Assembly (NCBI RefSeq): GCF_002192455.1
Contig: NZ_CP021744.1
Coordinates: 434,001 to 498,000, forward strand
Source: Streptomyces albireticuli
GTDB taxonomy: Bacteria > Actinomycetota > Actinomycetes > Streptomycetales > Streptomycetaceae
DNA length: 64,000 bases
Direction: 5' to 3'
Position numbers and translations under genes: made by a program
The notes under the pieces: generated by a model
The model's database searches: none
What the model was told of the DNA's origin: nothing
Seen by the model: the letters and a program-made list of their open reading frames with translations, nothing else
Shown here: positions 51,940 through 61,511 of the stretch, in pieces
Layout: the number at the start of each line of letters is the position of its first letter
Position numbering within the stretch: the stretch's first letter is position 1

Positions 51940-54900
51940 GCCCGCGCCTCCTTAAGGATCAGTGTGTCCGGCACGTCCGGCGAGAGCAGCGCGAACTGCG
52001 CCGGGCGGATGCCGCGGAAGACGACGACCACGCGCCCCTTCCGCAGCGGCCGGGTGTCGGTGATGTCGGGGTTGAGGCGCAGCAGTCCGGCGACGGTGAT
52101 GCCGTTCCTGGCGGCCACCTCGGTGAGGGTCTCGGTGGTCTCCTGGCCCGGCGGGGAGACGGTGTAGCGGGCCTCCTCGTACGTGGCGGGCCGGGCGCCG
52201 ACCACCGGCTGAGGGCGCGTCAGCTGCTCGGGGAGCTTCTCCAGGCCCTGTGGGGTGAGGCTGCCGGCGACGCCGGTGAACACGTCGACGTCCACGTACT
52301 CCACGCCCGGTACGGACTGGGCGGTGGCCAGCACCTCCGAGAGGTACGCGGGGGTGCCGAGCTCGCGCGCGGGGTAACCGAGCCGGGCCAGCAGCGCCCG
52401 GCGCAGCGCCGGTTCGACGAGGTCCCACGAGTGGTCGGGGTGCACCTTGACGTCGGCCGCGACGATGAGCAGGACCAGTTCGCGTACGGCGACGGTGACC
52501 GGCACCCGGGGGTCGCCGTGGGCGGCGAGGGCGGTGCGCAGGGTGCGCACGATGTCGGAGTCGTCGGTGAGCGCGATGTCGTCGACGCCCGCGACGGTGA
52601 GGTGGACGGTGCGCCGGGTGCCGTCGAAGATCTGCCGGGCGCTCGCCCTGCCGATGCCGGCCCGGGAGCGGGCGAAGTCCTCGTAGTCGGGCACGGAGAC
52701 GAGCCGGTCGAGGGCGGTGACGGCGAGGGGGATGTTGCGGCGGGCGAGCCGGGGGCCGTCGGGGTCGGCGCCGCCGGTGGCGGGCAGCGGGTTGACGACG
52801 CCGGTGACGCCGAGGGGCCGGGTGGTCGGCTGGGTGATGCGGCCGGCCTTGACGTTGGCGGCCCTGCCGACGCCGATGCGGTAGCGGGCGCGGACGTTCT
52901 CCTGTCCGGTGGGCAGGCGCGCGCCGTGCACGCCGTCGCCGAAGGTGAGGGTGGTCCGGCCGCCGGGGCCGTCGGCGGTGTGCGTGACGAAGACCCGCTC
53001 GCGCGGCCCGCGTCCGGCGAGGCTGTCGACCTCCCGCCAGCGCACCCCGTCCACCCGGACCTCCAGGGTGCTCTCGGCGCCCAGCGCGTTGTCGGCGGCG
53101 AGCCAGGTCAGCGGGGACTGCCAGAGGGTGAACGTCTGGTTGGCCCTGCTCGCGTCGCCGCTGCCGATGGGCTCGTCGCGGGTGGCGCCGTGGGTGGCCC
53201 GGGCGACGTTGCCGTGGACGCGCAGGGTGTCGCGGCGGTAGTGGAAGGCGAGCTTCGCGGTGAGGACGAGGGTGGTGTGCACGGTGTCGCCGGGCAGTGC
53301 GGGGGTGACGCCCTGCCGGACCTCGGCGACCATGGCGAGCTCGGTGCCGATGACCCCGGTGGTGCCGGGGATGTCGGTGCGCTCGCCGCTGAACACCAGC
53401 CAGCGGCCGGGTGCCAGCCCCTCGTGGAGTCCGGCGAGCTCGATCTCGTTGCCCTGGACGTCCTCGGTGACGGTCTCCTCGGCGAGGCGGAGGGTGTCGC
53501 CCCGGGCGAGGACGGTGGTGTCCCTGATGTGGGCCAAGGAGGTGTCGAACTCGTCGAGCCAGTCGTCCTGGAGGGTGAGTTCGGTGACCTTGCCGGTGAT
53601 GCCGAAGGCGGCGCGGGAGACCACGCGCGCGTCGGTGACGCGGGTGACGACGTGGGCGAACTCCTTGCTGCCGGGTATCTGCCCGGGGCTGCCCTTGCGG
53701 GGGCGCTCGACGGCGACCCAGCTGCCGGGGGCGATGCCGTCGTAGACGGCGTCCAGGGCCAGCCTGTTCCGGTCGGTGACCTCCAGCTGGGTGGTGATGA
53801 CGACCTCGACGGTGGCGGGCTTGCCCTCCAGGGCACTGCGCTTGGCGGTGACGTCCAGCCTGCCGAGGGTCTGCTTCGGCGGGCTGTCGGTGGGGCCCAG
53901 GAGGAAGGAGACGTCGGGGTCCGTGCCGTTGGTGACGGTCACCCGCACCCTCTGGTCCTTGCCGGGCCGGGAGACGAACACGGTGGCCTTGGGGAGTTTC
54001 TCCAGCAACTGGGCGGTGACGCCGAACTTCTGCGGGTCCGGGGGATCCGCCGGGGCGGCCGCGCCGGCGTCTCCGGTCCCGCCGGAGCCGGGGTCCGGTT
54101 CCCGCGGCGGGAACGTGGTGTGCACCCGGGCGGTGCCCGGGCCGACGCCCTCGACGTCCTTGGGGGGCAGCGCCTTGTCGACGGGGAGCTGGAGGTCCTT
54201 GGTCGACGTCGTGGAATTGGCCACCGCGTAGGCGAAGGCGATGTGCGCGGGGACGGTGGCGGCGCTGTCGTAGGTGACCGTGGTGCTGATCCCGGCGACA
54301 CCGGAGAGCGGCCAGTCGTCGTAGTCGATCCCACCCCCCGGCTTGACGGGCATGGGCGCGGTCGCGCCGAAGGGCGTCGCGGTGGCCCTCATGACCTGCA
54401 CGGTGGCGAGCGCGAGCGGCGCCGTCAGGTCCACCTTCCGCCAGGCGTCGTGCAGGCCCTCGCGGATCCTGGCGTCGAGCGCGGCCAGCAGCTGGGCACC
54501 GATGTCGGAGCCGGGGGCGTAGGCGCGCTCGGGGTCCCGGGCGAGGTGGCGGGCGTTGACCGGGGGCCGGGCGGGCGCGGTGCGCAGCGCGGGGAGCAGG
54601 GCGCCCAGGCCGCGGAAGGCCGGGTGGGCGGGCCCCGCCGGGGCGGTCGGTGCCGGGGCGTCCTCGTGTCCGCCGTGCTCCTTCGTGGGGTCGTCCCCGA
54701 GGCGGAGCCCGTCGAACAGCGGCTCGTGCGCGCCGCCGGGTGACGAGGGCGGTTTCGGCTTGTCCGCGGCGGGCTGCGGTGGTTCCAGGGTCCGGGCGTG
54801 TGTGATCAGTTCGGTGAACTTCCCGGCCAGGGCGTCGAACCAGGGGACGATGCGCGGGTACGGGGCGGCCAGTTCGAGGGCCTCGGCGACGCGCCGCTTG

Positions 54901-55844
54901 TCCGTGGTCAGCCGGTCGACGAAGGCGGACGCGGTCTTCAGGTCCGCCAGGTCCTTGCGCAGGGGCCCCAGGACGTCCTCGTCGAACCGGTCGACGAGGC
55001 GGCTGCCCCGGGGCCGCGTGGTGGGCAGGTCCTTGTCCTGCGGGGGGAGCCACTTGGTCAGTTCCTCCCGCAGCCCCTTCAAGGAGGGCCGGGCCGTGAC
55101 GGGGAGGCCGATCTCGGTGATGTCGTTCTCACGGTCCAGGCGGACGTGGGGGACGGTGCGCAGGAACCGCTTGTCCCGGGCGGACTCCTCGGCGCTGAAG
55201 ACGAACAGCAGCTGGTCGCCGGGCTTGACGTTGTTGGCCGTGCCCGCGAGGAACAGCTCGGTGCGCCGGGCCAGCAGGTCGGGTGTGACCTGGTAAGGGC
55301 GGCGGCGCAGCACCGGGAGTTCGTTCCACGACCAGCGGGCGGCGAGCTCCTCCGCGGTCTCGAACGACTGCGGCTCCTCCCCCGGCCCCGGCACGCTCTG
55401 GCTGCGGGCGCCGCGCGGGATCAGTACGGGCGTCTCCCGGCCGGGGTCCGGGTCGCGGTCGAGGGTGTAGGCGAGGACGGTGTCGGCGGCCACGCCGGGG
55501 CGCGGCCGGTGGCCGACGAGCCGGCCGAGCAGGGCGAGGGAGCCGTCCTCGGTGGCGGTGCGCAGATAGCCCTCGTTGGCGATCCGCTCGGAGTAGAAGG
55601 TGAGCAGGTCGCCGAGGACGGCCCAGGTGTCGAGCAGGGCGATCGCCGGGTCGTCGGGGGTGCGTACGGTCAGGTCGCGCAGCGCCGGGTAGGCGGGTCC
55701 GGACAGCCGGGCGAGCATGGAGGAGAGGAACTCCCCGTAGGTGCCCACCCGGTGGCGGACGGCGGTGAGGCCGGGCGGGTTGGTCACCTCGGTGGGTGTC
55801 GCCGTCGCGGTGCCCCGGCAGCCGCAGTCGCATCGGCCGCTCAT
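51936..55844 (-). CDS. Giant baseplate J-like protein with C-terminal LysM-like segment
   Basis: A 1302-aa baseplate protein. The N-terminus is Cys-rich (CDCGCRG) and is followed by the baseplate signature region DDPAIALLDTWAVLGDLLTFYSERIANEGYLRTATEDGSLALLGRLVGHRP. A long central part with beta-rich repeats precedes the gp47/J core around residues 1030-1200 (SLVSVPDYEDFARSRAGIGRASARQIF, VEYVDVDVFTGVAGSLTPQG). The last ~80 residues read as a LysM-like module (LTEVAARNGITVAGLLRLNPDI). Its ATG overlaps the preceding stop by four bases. In CIS particles J proteins form the wedges that trigger sheath contraction. Two J proteins in tandem is usual (Afp11/Afp12-like), the LysM tail is not. Confidence 0.85.
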   Translation of the reverse strand: MSGRCDCGCRGTATATPTEVTNPPGLTAVRHRVGTYGEFLSSMLARLSGPAYPALRDLTVRTPDDPAIALLDTWAVLGDLLTFYSERIANEGYLRTATEDGSLALLGRLVGHRPRPGVAADTVLAYTLDRDPDPGRETPVLIPRGARSQSVPGPGEEPQSFETAEELAARWSWNELPVLRRRPYQVTPDLLARRTELFLAGTANNVKPGDQLLFVFSAEESARDKRFLRTVPHVRLDRENDITEIGLPVTARPSLKGLREELTKWLPPQDKDLPTTRPRGSRLVDRFDEDVLGPLRKDLADLKTASAFVDRLTTDKRRVAEALELAAPYPRIVPWFDALAGKFTELITHARTLEPPQPAADKPKPPSSPGGAHEPLFDGLRLGDDPTKEHGGHEDAPAPTAPAGPAHPAFRGLGALLPALRTAPARPPVNARHLARDPERAYAPGSDIGAQLLAALDARIREGLHDAWRKVDLTAPLALATVQVMRATATPFGATAPMPVKPGGGIDYDDWPLSGVAGISTTVTYDSAATVPAHIAFAYAVANSTTSTKDLQLPVDKALPPKDVEGVGPGTARVHTTFPPREPDPGSGGTGDAGAAAPADPPDPQKFGVTAQLLEKLPKATVFVSRPGKDQRVRVTVTNGTDPDVSFLLGPTDSPPKQTLGRLDVTAKRSALEGKPATVEVVITTQLEVTDRNRLALDAVYDGIAPGSWVAVERPRKGSPGQIPGSKEFAHVVTRVTDARVVSRAAFGITGKVTELTLQDDWLDEFDTSLAHIRDTTVLARGDTLRLAEETVTEDVQGNEIELAGLHEGLAPGRWLVFSGERTDIPGTTGVIGTELAMVAEVRQGVTPALPGDTVHTTLVLTAKLAFHYRRDTLRVHGNVARATHGATRDEPIGSGDASRANQTFTLWQSPLTWLAADNALGAESTLEVRVDGVRWREVDSLAGRGPRERVFVTHTADGPGGRTTLTFGDGVHGARLPTGQENVRARYRIGVGRAANVKAGRITQPTTRPLGVTGVVNPLPATGGADPDGPRLARRNIPLAVTALDRLVSVPDYEDFARSRAGIGRASARQIFDGTRRTVHLTVAGVDDIALTDDSDIVRTLRTALAAHGDPRVPVTVAVRELVLLIVAADVKVHPDHSWDLVEPALRRALLARLGYPARELGTPAYLSEVLATAQSVPGVEYVDVDVFTGVAGSLTPQGLEKLPEQLTRPQPVVGARPATYEEARYTVSPPGQETTETLTEVAARNGITVAGLLRLNPDITDTRPLRKGRVVVVFRGIRPAQFALLSPDVPDTLILKEARA

Positions 55845-58800
55845 CGGCCGCCTCCGATCTCGATGCCGAGTCGGCCGTTCTCCGGCCAGTCGGGGTCGTT
55901 GTCGCATTGGGCGATCTCCAGCGGGCCGAGCCGCAGCAGTCCGGCCTCCAGCTCGCCGTCGTCGTGCTGGTGGAGCCGGCGCAGCCGGGTCGTGTGGACG
56001 CTGACGACGCCGGGGACGGCGGCGGCCGCGGCGACCAGGCGGCTGACGCGGACGGGTTCGCCGAAGGTGAGGGCGTCGGGGTGGAAGAAGCCGAGCCGCC
56101 CGTCGGGGAGGGTGCGGGTGCCGAGGACCCGGCGCAGTTCGGCGAGGACGTGGCCGCGCTGGAAGCCGGGGGCGGCGCACACGGTGAGGGAGATGTCGAG
56201 CGGGATCAGGCGGGCGGGGCGCACGACGACGTCGTGGCCGATGCGCCGGTAGGTGTCGAGGACGTGCCCGACGGCCTCCAGCAGGACGGCGCCGGGCGCG
56301 GCGGTGCCGAGCGGGTCGACGGCCACGTGGACCTCCTGGGTGGCGCCCGTCCAGCGGATGTCGGCGGCGGCGCGCTGCACCCCGGGGACGCGGGCGGCCA
56401 GTTCGGCGTAGTCCCCGGCGGTGACGGCGCGCAGCCGGGTCCGCCGCAGGGCCAGGGGCGCGAGCCTGCGTACGTCGTCGAGGGACTCGGGGGCGGTGCC
56501 TCCGGCGGCGGCGAGCGGGTTGCGGACGCGGGTGACGTCCGGGGAGCCGGCGCGGCACAGGAGGAGGTGGTTGATGGCCTCGGCGCCGACGTTGCCGGTG
56601 GGGCCGTTGCCGATCCGGTAGGAGATCTCCAGGGTGGAGCCGGGTGGTGGGACGGCGCCGTGGCGGTTGTCGCCGAAGCGCAGGGCGAGCCTGCCGTCAT
56701 CCTCCGGTTCGCCGACGAAGTGGCGGTCCCTGCGGCCGCTGGAGAGCAGGTCGCGGCGGGGCAGCCAGGTGGGTGCCGCGTCCTCCGGCTCGCCTTCCGG
56801 GTCCTGGGCCGGCTCGCCGGTGACGACGACGGCGGGCAGGGCCGTACGCGGGTCCTGGCCGGTGCCGGCGGCGGGGCCCGCGAGCCGGGGGTCGGCCGGG
56901 TGGAGGCCGTCGGCGTACTCCTCGCCCCAGCTGTGCCGGAGCTCCCAGGTGACGCGCCGGTCGAGGACGCCGCCGGCGCGGGCGCGGGCCACGAGCACCG
57001 CGAGGCGGCGCAGTTTGCCCGCGAGCAGCCGGTGGCGGCGGGCGATGAGCTCGCGCAGGGCCTCGGCGGGCCGCTCGGTCAGGTGGAACCGGTCCAGGGT
57101 GCGGGCGCCGAAGACGACGGTCAGCTCGGCCACCTGGTCCGGTGTCAGCTCCTCGCCGTCGTGGGCCTGCGCCCACAGCTCCTCCAGGCGGACGCGCAGC
57201 CGCTCGGGGACGGTGGCGAGCAGGTCGGCCTGGCTCGCGGCGACCCGTGCGGGCGCCGGGTAGGGGGCGGCCTGGGTGACGGGCGCGTACGGCAGTACGG
57301 GCCGGAAGCGCGCCGGGAGCCCCGGGTAGGACGTCTGGGCGAGCAGGGTCTCCAGGGCGGCGGCCTGCGCGTCGGCGCCGGGCGGCACCACCCGCTCCTC
57401 GTCGCCGGCGCCGGAGGCCAGGTGGATGTCGAGTCCGGCGCGGGCCACGGCCGCCTCGCCCACCAGGCGGTGGAGCTCGCGGACCTGGCCGGGCTCCAGC
57501 TGGTACCCCTCGCGGGCCCGGTCGAGCATGTCGTGGACGGCGGCGGCGGACCCGGTGGTCTCCGCCCGGTCGCCGCAGCCGAAGCCGGGCGGTTCGCACC
57601 CGGGGACGGTGACGGGGGCGGGCGGCACCGTGACGTACTCGGGTTCGCCGCAGCAGTGGGTGAGCGAGCGGCCGTGGTCGACGAGGACGACGTTGGCCCG
57701 GGCGAGGCTGACGTCGGTGAGCGGCGCGCAGTCGGTGCCGGCCCGGCTGGAGAGGCACACCGGGAAGGTGAGGGCATCGGCCGCGGCCCAGGTCACCTCG
57801 ACGACGGGCTGGTCGTACAGCTCGTCCACGAGGGGGGTGACGGAGGTGAGCCGGACGGCCTGGCGGTGTGCGGGGTCGGCGTCGGCGGGGGCGCCGGTGC
57901 GCGGGCCGAGGACCTCCTCGATGAGGAGGATGTCGCCGGGGCACAGGGCGAGGACGCGCTCCCGTTCCTCCTCTTCCTGGCCACCGTCCGTACCCTCGGC
58001 GCCCTCGTCCGGGCACACCCATGCGTCGCGCAGGGTGGCCCCGGTCGCTCCCTTCGGGAGGTAGCAGTCCTCGTCGCCCCAGGTCCACAGGCGGACGGCG
58101 TTGTGCGCGGGGCGCAGGTCGAGGTCGCACCGGTCGAGGGGTTCGAAGACCTCCACGAGGGCGGTCTCGGCGATCGTGTCCAGTTCCTCGTCGGGGATCA
58201 CGGTGCCGAGGTCGGGGCGTTCCTGCGGTTCGAGTCCGCTGATGTCCACGGCGGCGAACCGGAAGGTGCCCGGCTCCAGCGTCAGGGCGGTGTCCACCTC
58301 CAGGGCCACGTACGCGCGGGCGTTGCAGCCGTCGTGCATGGGGTAGTCGACGAGCCGGGCGTGGCGGCGTACGGAGACCCGGCGGCGCGCGGTGTCGAGG
58401 TACGCCTCGGTGGCCACCGCGTCCTGCTGGTAGCTGATCTGGTCGGCGGTGTGGGCGAGGAGCTCGACGAGTGTGACGCCGAGGTCCGGGACGTGCCGCT
58501 CGGCCCAGTCGGGGGTGGTGAGCGTCATCCGGTCCAGGGCGAGGCGCCGCAGGCTGTCGTAGTCGCGCGCGGTGTAGTCGATGACCGGGCGCGGCCCCGG
58601 CTCCGGCGGGCAGGTCTCCTCGTCGCGGCAGTCGAAGGGGGTGGGGCAGGCCGGGCCGAAGGCGAACCCGGCCCGGTGGTAGCGCGGGTCGAAGCCGCGG
58701 TACGGCCGGTCGCCCGGCCGCCCGTACGCGTCGGCCTCGACGACCGCCAGGGTGTAGTGGGAGGTGTCGCCGGCCTTGTCGACGGTGACCAGCATCCGGT

Positions 58801-59056
58801 CGTCGAGCTCGGGGTCCTCCTCGGTCTCCACCGTGACCGCGACGGCGCGGATGCCGGTGACGCGGCGGCCGCCGTCGACGCGGATGTTCCGCGGGCCTAT
58901 GTGGCACGGTGAGGGCGCCTTGCCGAGGAAGGTGACGGTGAGGGTGCGGCCGTCGTCGCTCACCTCGATGCCGTCGAGCCCGTTGAGGTCGGCGGCCCGG
59001 ACGTCGTCCCGTCTGCGTTCCGTGGCGCAGTTCTGCGCCGTTGTCCCGCCTGTCAC
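55841..59056 (-). CDS. Baseplate J/gp47-like wedge protein
   Basis: A 1071-aa protein. It has the wedge signature VIDYTARDYDSLRRLALDRMTLTTPDWAERHVPDLGVTLVELLAHTADQISYQQD at ~165-220, and the gp47-type core toward the C-terminus (LEISYRIGNGPTGNVGAEAINHLL, SLDDVRRLAPLALRRTRLRAVTAGDYAELAARVPGV). Cysteine-rich insertions near 130-150 and 455-500 could bind metal. It corresponds to Afp11/Pvc11-type proteins. The ATG overlaps the gp25-like stop by four bases. The large size relative to phage gpJ (~300 aa) is normal for eCIS wedges. Confidence 0.88.
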   Translation of the reverse strand: MTGGTTAQNCATERRRDDVRAADLNGLDGIEVSDDGRTLTVTFLGKAPSPCHIGPRNIRVDGGRRVTGIRAVAVTVETEEDPELDDRMLVTVDKAGDTSHYTLAVVEADAYGRPGDRPYRGFDPRYHRAGFAFGPACPTPFDCRDEETCPPEPGPRPVIDYTARDYDSLRRLALDRMTLTTPDWAERHVPDLGVTLVELLAHTADQISYQQDAVATEAYLDTARRRVSVRRHARLVDYPMHDGCNARAYVALEVDTALTLEPGTFRFAAVDISGLEPQERPDLGTVIPDEELDTIAETALVEVFEPLDRCDLDLRPAHNAVRLWTWGDEDCYLPKGATGATLRDAWVCPDEGAEGTDGGQEEEERERVLALCPGDILLIEEVLGPRTGAPADADPAHRQAVRLTSVTPLVDELYDQPVVEVTWAAADALTFPVCLSSRAGTDCAPLTDVSLARANVVLVDHGRSLTHCCGEPEYVTVPPAPVTVPGCEPPGFGCGDRAETTGSAAAVHDMLDRAREGYQLEPGQVRELHRLVGEAAVARAGLDIHLASGAGDEERVVPPGADAQAAALETLLAQTSYPGLPARFRPVLPYAPVTQAAPYPAPARVAASQADLLATVPERLRVRLEELWAQAHDGEELTPDQVAELTVVFGARTLDRFHLTERPAEALRELIARRHRLLAGKLRRLAVLVARARAGGVLDRRVTWELRHSWGEEYADGLHPADPRLAGPAAGTGQDPRTALPAVVVTGEPAQDPEGEPEDAAPTWLPRRDLLSSGRRDRHFVGEPEDDGRLALRFGDNRHGAVPPPGSTLEISYRIGNGPTGNVGAEAINHLLLCRAGSPDVTRVRNPLAAAGGTAPESLDDVRRLAPLALRRTRLRAVTAGDYAELAARVPGVQRAAADIRWTGATQEVHVAVDPLGTAAPGAVLLEAVGHVLDTYRRIGHDVVVRPARLIPLDISLTVCAAPGFQRGHVLAELRRVLGTRTLPDGRLGFFHPDALTFGEPVRVSRLVAAAAAVPGVVSVHTTRLRRLHQHDDGELEAGLLRLGPLEIAQCDNDPDWPENGRLGIEIGGGR

Positions 59057-59472
59057 GCCGCTCCCCGTCCTTCGAACTCCTCGACGCGGTGCGAGCCGGT
59101 CCGGCGCACCACGTAGACCAGGTGCACCCGCACCACGTTCTCCTCGCTCACCACGTCGAGCGACTCCACCTCGATCACGTCGCCGAGCCAGCGCTGGAGG
59201 GCCGCCTGCACGGTCAGCCGGAGCGCGGAGGCCAGCTCGGGACTGTTGGGGGCGAAGACCAGGTCGAGCAGCCCGCAGCCGAAGTCGGGGCGCGTCACGC
59301 GCTCGCCGGGGCTGGTGAACAGCAGTTGCTCGATCATGTCGCGGACGTGGTCGTCGTAGCCGGCGTCCGCGGTACGGCCCCGGGTGCCGATCCGGAACGG
59401 GAAGGCGATGTCGGTCCGGCGCGGCCCGGATCCGGGCGTCCGGAGGCCGGGGTTCCCGCGCGCCCCGGTCAC
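59053..59472 (-). CDS. gp25/W-like baseplate wedge protein
   Basis: A 139-aa protein of the GPW/gp25 family. The core is IAFPFRIGTRGRTADAGYDDHVRDMIEQLLFTSPGERVTRPDFGCGLLDLVFAPN, with the ERV-x-R-PDFG motif diagnostic of the family. gp25 nucleates sheath polymerisation and locks the baseplate in the extended state. GTG 59472 overlaps the PAAR gene stop by four bases, so the short basic N-terminus before the core is probably real. It sits in the usual place between PAAR and J genes. Confidence 0.92.
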   Translation of the reverse strand: MTGARGNPGLRTPGSGPRRTDIAFPFRIGTRGRTADAGYDDHVRDMIEQLLFTSPGERVTRPDFGCGLLDLVFAPNSPELASALRLTVQAALQRWLGDVIEVESLDVVSEENVVRVHLVYVVRRTGSHRVEEFEGRGAA

Positions 59473-59801
59473 CGGCCCACCACCCGCTGCTGGACCACGG
59501 ACACGTTGGGCGGCCCCTGGGGTGCCTGGTCGGCGGCCAGGCACAGCCCCGTGGAGGAGCGCAGGACGGCCGGCGAGCCGTTGATCCTGATCCGGGTGGA
59601 GGGCGCCACCCAGCGGATCGTCACGCAGGGGTGCGGCGGGCCGGACGGCGGGAACGGGCAGCCGGTGACCGTGTCGAGGTCGGCCACGGAGGCGGCGGGG
59701 TTGCCGCCGACGATCACCCTGGTCTGCGCGGGCAGGATCGTGGCCCGCGCCCCGTGCGGGCAGGTGACCGTCGCGTTGACGTGCAAGAGATTGCCGGACA
59801 A
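59469..59801 (-). CDS. PAAR-like spike tip protein
   Basis: A 110-aa PAAR-like (DUF4280-type) protein. The strand-turn repeats and cysteines/histidines (ATVTCPHGA, TGCPFPPSGPPHPC, SSTGLC) would coordinate a metal at the apex, and NPAASVADLDTV resembles PAAR repeats. PAAR proteins sharpen the spike and may carry effectors, but this one has no C-terminal extension. It ends in VVGR and overlaps the gp25-like gene. Its position right after the spike gene matches the Afp10 role. Confidence 0.85.
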   Translation of the reverse strand: MSGNLLHVNATVTCPHGARATILPAQTRVIVGGNPAASVADLDTVTGCPFPPSGPPHPCVTIRWVAPSTRIRINGSPAVLRSSTGLCLAADQAPQGPPNVSVVQQRVVGR

Positions 59802-59814
59802 GGGAACCCTCCTC

Positions 59815-60330
59815 TCAGGTCACGCTCAGGGCGTCCTGGTTGATGGTCACGGTCGGGCCGATGAGCGTGATCTTCGCTCCCTGGCCGTTGTCGATCTCGA
59901 TCCCGGAGTCGTTGATCACGATCGAGGCGCCCGTCGCGGACTTGAGGGTGATGCCGGTGACCGGGTCGTCGGAGAGGACCAGCGTGCGCCGGCCCAGCGT
60001 CGTCCGCATGACGTGGTTGGGGGCGACGGGCAGGCCGGTGAGCGCCTGCGGGGGCAGTTCGCTCTCGTGCCCGTAATAGCAGCCGGACCAGATCGGGTCG
60101 CTGGGGTTGCCCTGCTCGAACTCCATCCACACCCCGGACCCGACCGGTGGCACCGCGTAGTGCCCCATCCCCCGGCCGGCCACCGGGAAGCAGGGCATGG
60201 CCCAGTTGGACGGCTTGTCACCGAGGACGTCCGTCACCAGCGCCGTGATGCGGCCCCTCCGCTCGGGATCGGTGTTGTTCACCACGGTGCCCCGGTACTT
60301 CCCGAGGTAGCGGGTGGGTTCAGTGGCCAT
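59815..60330 (-). CDS. gp5/gpV-like spike protein, separate from the hub
   Basis: A 171-aa protein. An OB-fold (YRGTVVNNTDPERRGRITALVTDVLG, followed by PPVGSGVWMEFEQGNPSDPIWSGCYYG) precedes a C-terminal beta-helix of short repeats (LKSATGASIVINDSGIEIDNGQGAKITLIGPTVTI). This is the trimeric puncturing part of VgrG or gp5. In Afp8 and VgrG the hub and spike are one chain; here they are two genes. The ATG is 38 bases after the hub stop, with GAGC upstream. No lysozyme domain is present. Confidence 0.88.
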   Translation of the reverse strand: MATEPTRYLGKYRGTVVNNTDPERRGRITALVTDVLGDKPSNWAMPCFPVAGRGMGHYAVPPVGSGVWMEFEQGNPSDPIWSGCYYGHESELPPQALTGLPVAPNHVMRTTLGRRTLVLSDDPVTGITLKSATGASIVINDSGIEIDNGQGAKITLIGPTVTINQDALSVT

Positions 60331-60368
60331 GCGTCTGCTCCTGTGCTGGGGGCTCTCGCTCTGCGGGG

Positions 60369-61511
60369 TTACGGGCGCACGACGGGCGTGCGGGAGATCA
60401 GTCCCTCGCGGGCGAGGGTGAAGTTCTGGGTGTAGGCGCCTCGCTGGAGGTTGTGGGTGACGCTCTTGACGAAGTAGAGGCCGTCGTAGGTGATCCCCGC
60501 CCCGCGTACGCCCACGAGCTCGCGGGGCCGCAGGACGTGGCCGTAGCGGACGACGTCGAGCTGTCCGGAGCCGGAGACGGCGTCGGCCGACTCCATGGCC
60601 TTGGCGAGGGTCTCGGCCAGGGCCGGCGCGGTCTCCTTCTTGGCGGCGTCCTTGACCTTCGTCTTCTTCAGCGCGGGCGCGGGCTTGAGGGCCAGCGGGG
60701 GCCGCAGGATGCTCAGTTCGGGCAGGGGCAGCAAGGTCGAGAGCTTGGTGGTGGGGATCTGCACCCGGGCGCTCGGCTCCTCGCGTGCGGTGCCGTCGAA
60801 GGCGAAGGTGAGCTGATCGACGTTGGACAGGGCGTCCATGTTCACGTTGAGGGCGTGCTGGGGCACGCCGAGCCGCACCTCCGGCCCCCAGTAGGCCCGG
60901 CTCATGCCGGGCACGGGCCCCGGGTCGAGGTAGAACACATAGCCGTTGGCCTTCGCCAGCTCGCTGATGTAGCCGAGGTCGGTGCCGTTCTGGGCCTCGT
61001 TGCGGTGTGTGGGCAGCGACATCTGCGGGATCAGCTCGGGAACGACCAGCGGCGTGACGCCGTAGGAGGCGTAGCGCGTGAGGATCACCGCGACCCGGCC
61101 GGCGGGCGACAGCGCCGGGAAGGAGTCACCGGTACGGTCCTCCAGGTCCATCAGCACCGTCAGGTCCTCGCCGGTGACGGTGAGGGTGGACTGGCCGGGC
61201 TGGTTGCTGATGCCGACCTCCTGACGGATGAGCACGCCGTCCATGAGGACGGTCGGGGTGCCCTGGACGGTGACGACGAGCACGACCCTGGTCTCGGGGT
61301 CGAAGAACCCGGCGGGCAGCAGAGCGGTGTTGATCAGCCCGCCCTTCGACAGGTCGAACGCCAGCTGGAACCCGCTGCGCTGCCCGCTGGCCACGGTGAC
61401 CTGGGCGGACAGCAGGGCGTCGGTGACGGGCTGCGGCACGGGCACGGGGATCCGGCGCCCCATCATCAGGGTCAGCCGGATCGGTCCCGTGGTGACCGGG
61501 GCGTCAGCCAT
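60369..61511 (-). CDS. gpD/gp27-like baseplate hub protein
   Basis: A 380-aa protein of the phage late-control gene D type. Strand-rich hub segments (TDALLSAQVTVASGQRSGFQLAFDL, ESRVVLVV-like strands, SNQPGQSTLTVTGEDLTVLMDLED) are followed by the IPQMSLPTHRNEAQNGTDLGYISELAKANGYVFYLDPG motif typical of gpD/VgrG hubs. A Lys/Ala-rich linker (PALKKTKVKDAAKKETAPA) lies near 275-300, unusual for this family. It forms the trimeric adaptor between tube and spike. The start overlaps the LysM gene by eight bases. The C-terminus ends before the OB-fold, which is encoded in the next gene. Confidence 0.87.
   Translation of the reverse strand: MADAPVTTGPIRLTLMMGRRIPVPVPQPVTDALLSAQVTVASGQRSGFQLAFDLSKGGLINTALLPAGFFDPETRVVLVVTVQGTPTVLMDGVLIRQEVGISNQPGQSTLTVTGEDLTVLMDLEDRTGDSFPALSPAGRVAVILTRYASYGVTPLVVPELIPQMSLPTHRNEAQNGTDLGYISELAKANGYVFYLDPGPVPGMSRAYWGPEVRLGVPQHALNVNMDALSNVDQLTFAFDGTAREEPSARVQIPTTKLSTLLPLPELSILRPPLALKPAPALKKTKVKDAAKKETAPALAETLAKAMESADAVSGSGQLDVVRYGHVLRPRELVGVRGAGITYDGLYFVKSVTHNLQRGAYTQNFTLAREGLISRTPVVRP

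Noticed and set aside
51909..54743. Very long plus-strand open frames opposite the eCIS genes (also 55796-58912, 49819-52167 and 22230-25337)
   Set aside because: They are antisense frames made open by the high GC content; they are rich in Gly, Ala, Val and Arg, lack domains and lie opposite genes with clear family motifs.
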